Shown here: piece after piece, positions 4,636-5,260 of the stretch
How the letters are laid out: the number at the start of each line of letters is the position of its first letter
Numbering within the stretch: position 1 is the stretch's first letter
Source: Clostridia bacterium
Lineage (GTDB): Bacteria; Bacillota; Clostridia; Christensenellales; UBA1242
NCBI GenBank assembly: GCA_017650795.1
Contig: JAGCEE010000162.1
Coordinates: forward strand, 1 to 5,260
Direction: 5' to 3'
Length of the DNA: 5,260 nt
Program-made: the position numbers and the translations under genes
Notes under the pieces: generated by a model
Seen by the model: the letters and a program-made list of their open reading frames with translations, nothing else
Told to the model about the DNA's origin: nothing
Database searches by the model: none

Positions 4636-4902
4636 TTACATCCTCGTAAATTGACTGTCCAAAATAATACCCTTAATTTTGCTCTTGAACTCATCAAAAG
4701 AAATTTCATTATCAAGCTGGGCACAGTTCATATTCAATTCGGAAAGAATGATTTTGTCATTTTCCGTTACTTCCCACCTTGTATTGTTGGAATACAATGT
4801 AAAAAGGTGAAAACCACAATTTTTACTTTCAGCAACACCATCAATCCTAGCGGGATTGATAATATCACTCAATCCATTTGTATGAATAACTTCAATTACC
4901 AT
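4636..4902 (-). CDS. Small hypothetical protein, weakly FlbD-like N-terminal half
   Basis: An 88-aa soluble protein. Residues 1-57 follow a pattern seen in the short FlbD-like family and in small phage proteins resembling it: hydrophobic strand, N-G turn (T8-N9-G10), I-N-P (15-17), a spaced hydrophobic strand, then W-E-V-T-E-N (43-48) and a helix. The match is by overall pattern, not strict identity, so I would not assign a role. The C-terminal part (DEFKSKIKGIILD) is probably helical. The start at 4902 follows AAGGGGG with the previous gene's stop (4906..4908) lying between site and start; its own stop is again inside the next gene's leader. It is therefore the second gene of a tightly coupled chain. 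Confidence 0.83.
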   Translation of the reverse strand: MVIEVIHTNGLSDIINPARIDGVAESKNCGFHLFTLYSNNTRWEVTENDKIILSELNMNCAQLDNEISFDEFKSKIKGIILDSQFTRM

Positions 4903-4905
4903 TTG

Positions 4906-5196
4906 TTACCCCCTTATACCATTCTTCTTTGCGTCTTCTTCTTCCAACTTTAGAAGCTGATTGGTATAATCATCAATCTTATCAAATTCTTCCTTGGTAA
5001 GAAGCTTCTTTGCCATAATTTCAAAGGCAATTCCGCGACGGTTTTGTTCTTGGTATTGCTTGTTAGTCTTGATACAAAGTTCACAAAGTTTCTTCAAGCC
5101 ATCAGCCGTAATGGTGTTTCCATTTTCGGTTTCTCCAATTACACTTTCAAGAAGCTCGGTGAGTGTCTTTTTATTTCCAATGGTTTTTGTTTCCAT
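4906..5196 (-). CDS. Helical hypothetical protein, first gene of its unit
   Basis: A 96-aa charged soluble protein, probably all-helical: helices at about 10-22, 30-56 and 58-92, the last ending in LLKLEEEDAKKNG and able to form a coiled coil. C38 and C41 (LCELC) form a C-x2-C without partners. No recognised domain. The start at 5196 follows AAAGAGG and TAACTT at good distance. No gene precedes it within the window, and a probable promoter lies directly upstream, so it appears to be the first gene of the unit ending at 3550. Its last codons (AGG GGG TAA) double as the ribosome-binding site of the following gene. Confidence 0.88.
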   Translation of the reverse strand: METKTIGNKKTLTELLESVIGETENGNTITADGLKKLCELCIKTNKQYQEQNRRGIAFEIMAKKLLTKEEFDKIDDYTNQLLKLEEEDAKKNGIRG

Positions 5197-5223
5197 AAGT
5201 TACCTCTTTTGTTGTTTCTAATT

Positions 5224-5246
5224 TAAACTTAGTAAATATAAACTTA
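5224..5246. repeat. Direct repeat TAAACTTA, two copies 15 bp apart
   Basis: Exact 8-bp copies lie at 5224..5231 and 5239..5246. One covers the proposed -10 box and the other the promoter spacer. They could be regulator half-sites, but two AT-rich octamers may be chance. Confidence 0.3.
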
Positions 5247-5254
5247 TTTGTCAA
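5226..5254 (-). promoter_or_regulatory. Probable promoter for the right-edge unit
   Basis: On the minus strand TTGACA (5249..5254), preceded by CT and followed by A exactly as in the 3512..3517 box (CTTGACAA in both), is followed by a 17-base AT-rich spacer and TAAGTT (5226..5231), only three of six to the -10 consensus. Transcription would begin near 5219, about 22 bases before the ATG at 5196. The perfect -35 box, correct spacing and location before the first gene support it; the poor -10 could mean an activator or phage factor is needed. Confidence 0.5.
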
Positions 5255-5260
5255 GTAAAA

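Noticed and set aside
4651..4953. Plus-strand reading frames at 4651..4953, 4464..4649, 4994..5221 and 5044..5226
   Set aside because: They are antisense to well-supported minus-strand genes; no promoter or ribosome-binding site is seen on the plus strand.
1..5260. tRNA genes, CRISPR arrays, insertion sequences or attachment sites
   Set aside because: No cloverleaf, regular repeat-spacer pattern, transposase-like protein or long terminal repeat is visible.

Overview
The window looks like part of a bacteriophage genome (or an integrated or plasmid-like relative). It is AT-rich, every supported gene lies on the minus strand, genes are short (53-191 aa) and packed end to end with gaps of 0 to about 14 bases, and nearly all are of unknown function. 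One protein (3096..3464) matches a pattern I recognise from small conserved phage proteins. No structural, replication or packaging gene is visible, so this resembles an early or accessory 'host take-over' region. The host cannot be named. The one clear promoter is of the sigma70 type (TTGACA / 17 bp / TATATT), so host RNA polymerase probably reads it.

Layout, in transcription order (right to left). Unit A starts at a probable promoter at the right edge (5226..5254). It carries six genes: a helical protein, a small protein with weak FlbD-like character, two small membrane proteins coupled by a TAATG overlap, a small basic protein, and a very acidic protein ending at 3550. A 12-bp stem/3-nt loop/T-run intrinsic terminator (3495..3524) closes unit A. 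The promoter for unit B is built into it: its -35 box lies in the ascending arm of the terminator stem. Unit B runs 3464 -> 1 and beyond the left edge. It holds the GAK/TGL phage family protein, two uncharacterised proteins, a 152-codon reading frame that looks like two genes joined by loss of one stop codon, a 53-aa membrane protein, a secreted or membrane Cys-rich protein, a protein whose two ends form one S4 RNA-binding domain split by a ~119-aa insertion, a Cys-rich putative metal-binding protein, and a gene cut by the left edge.

Sequence logic shared by the genes: all 14 visible stop codons are TAA, and almost every start is preceded by a Shine-Dalgarno sequence followed by TAA and a short run into ATG. 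In many junctions that TAA is the stop of the gene before, placed between the ribosome-binding site and the next start, which implies tight translational coupling. In others the motif persists although the upstream stop lies further away.

Most worth following: the split S4 protein with its neighbour sharing an LPDGT...W-x4-W...P motif; the apparent gene fusion at 1973; the terminator/promoter composite at 3489..3524; and a set of five small membrane or exported proteins, two of which share an F-x5-C-x2-A motif.
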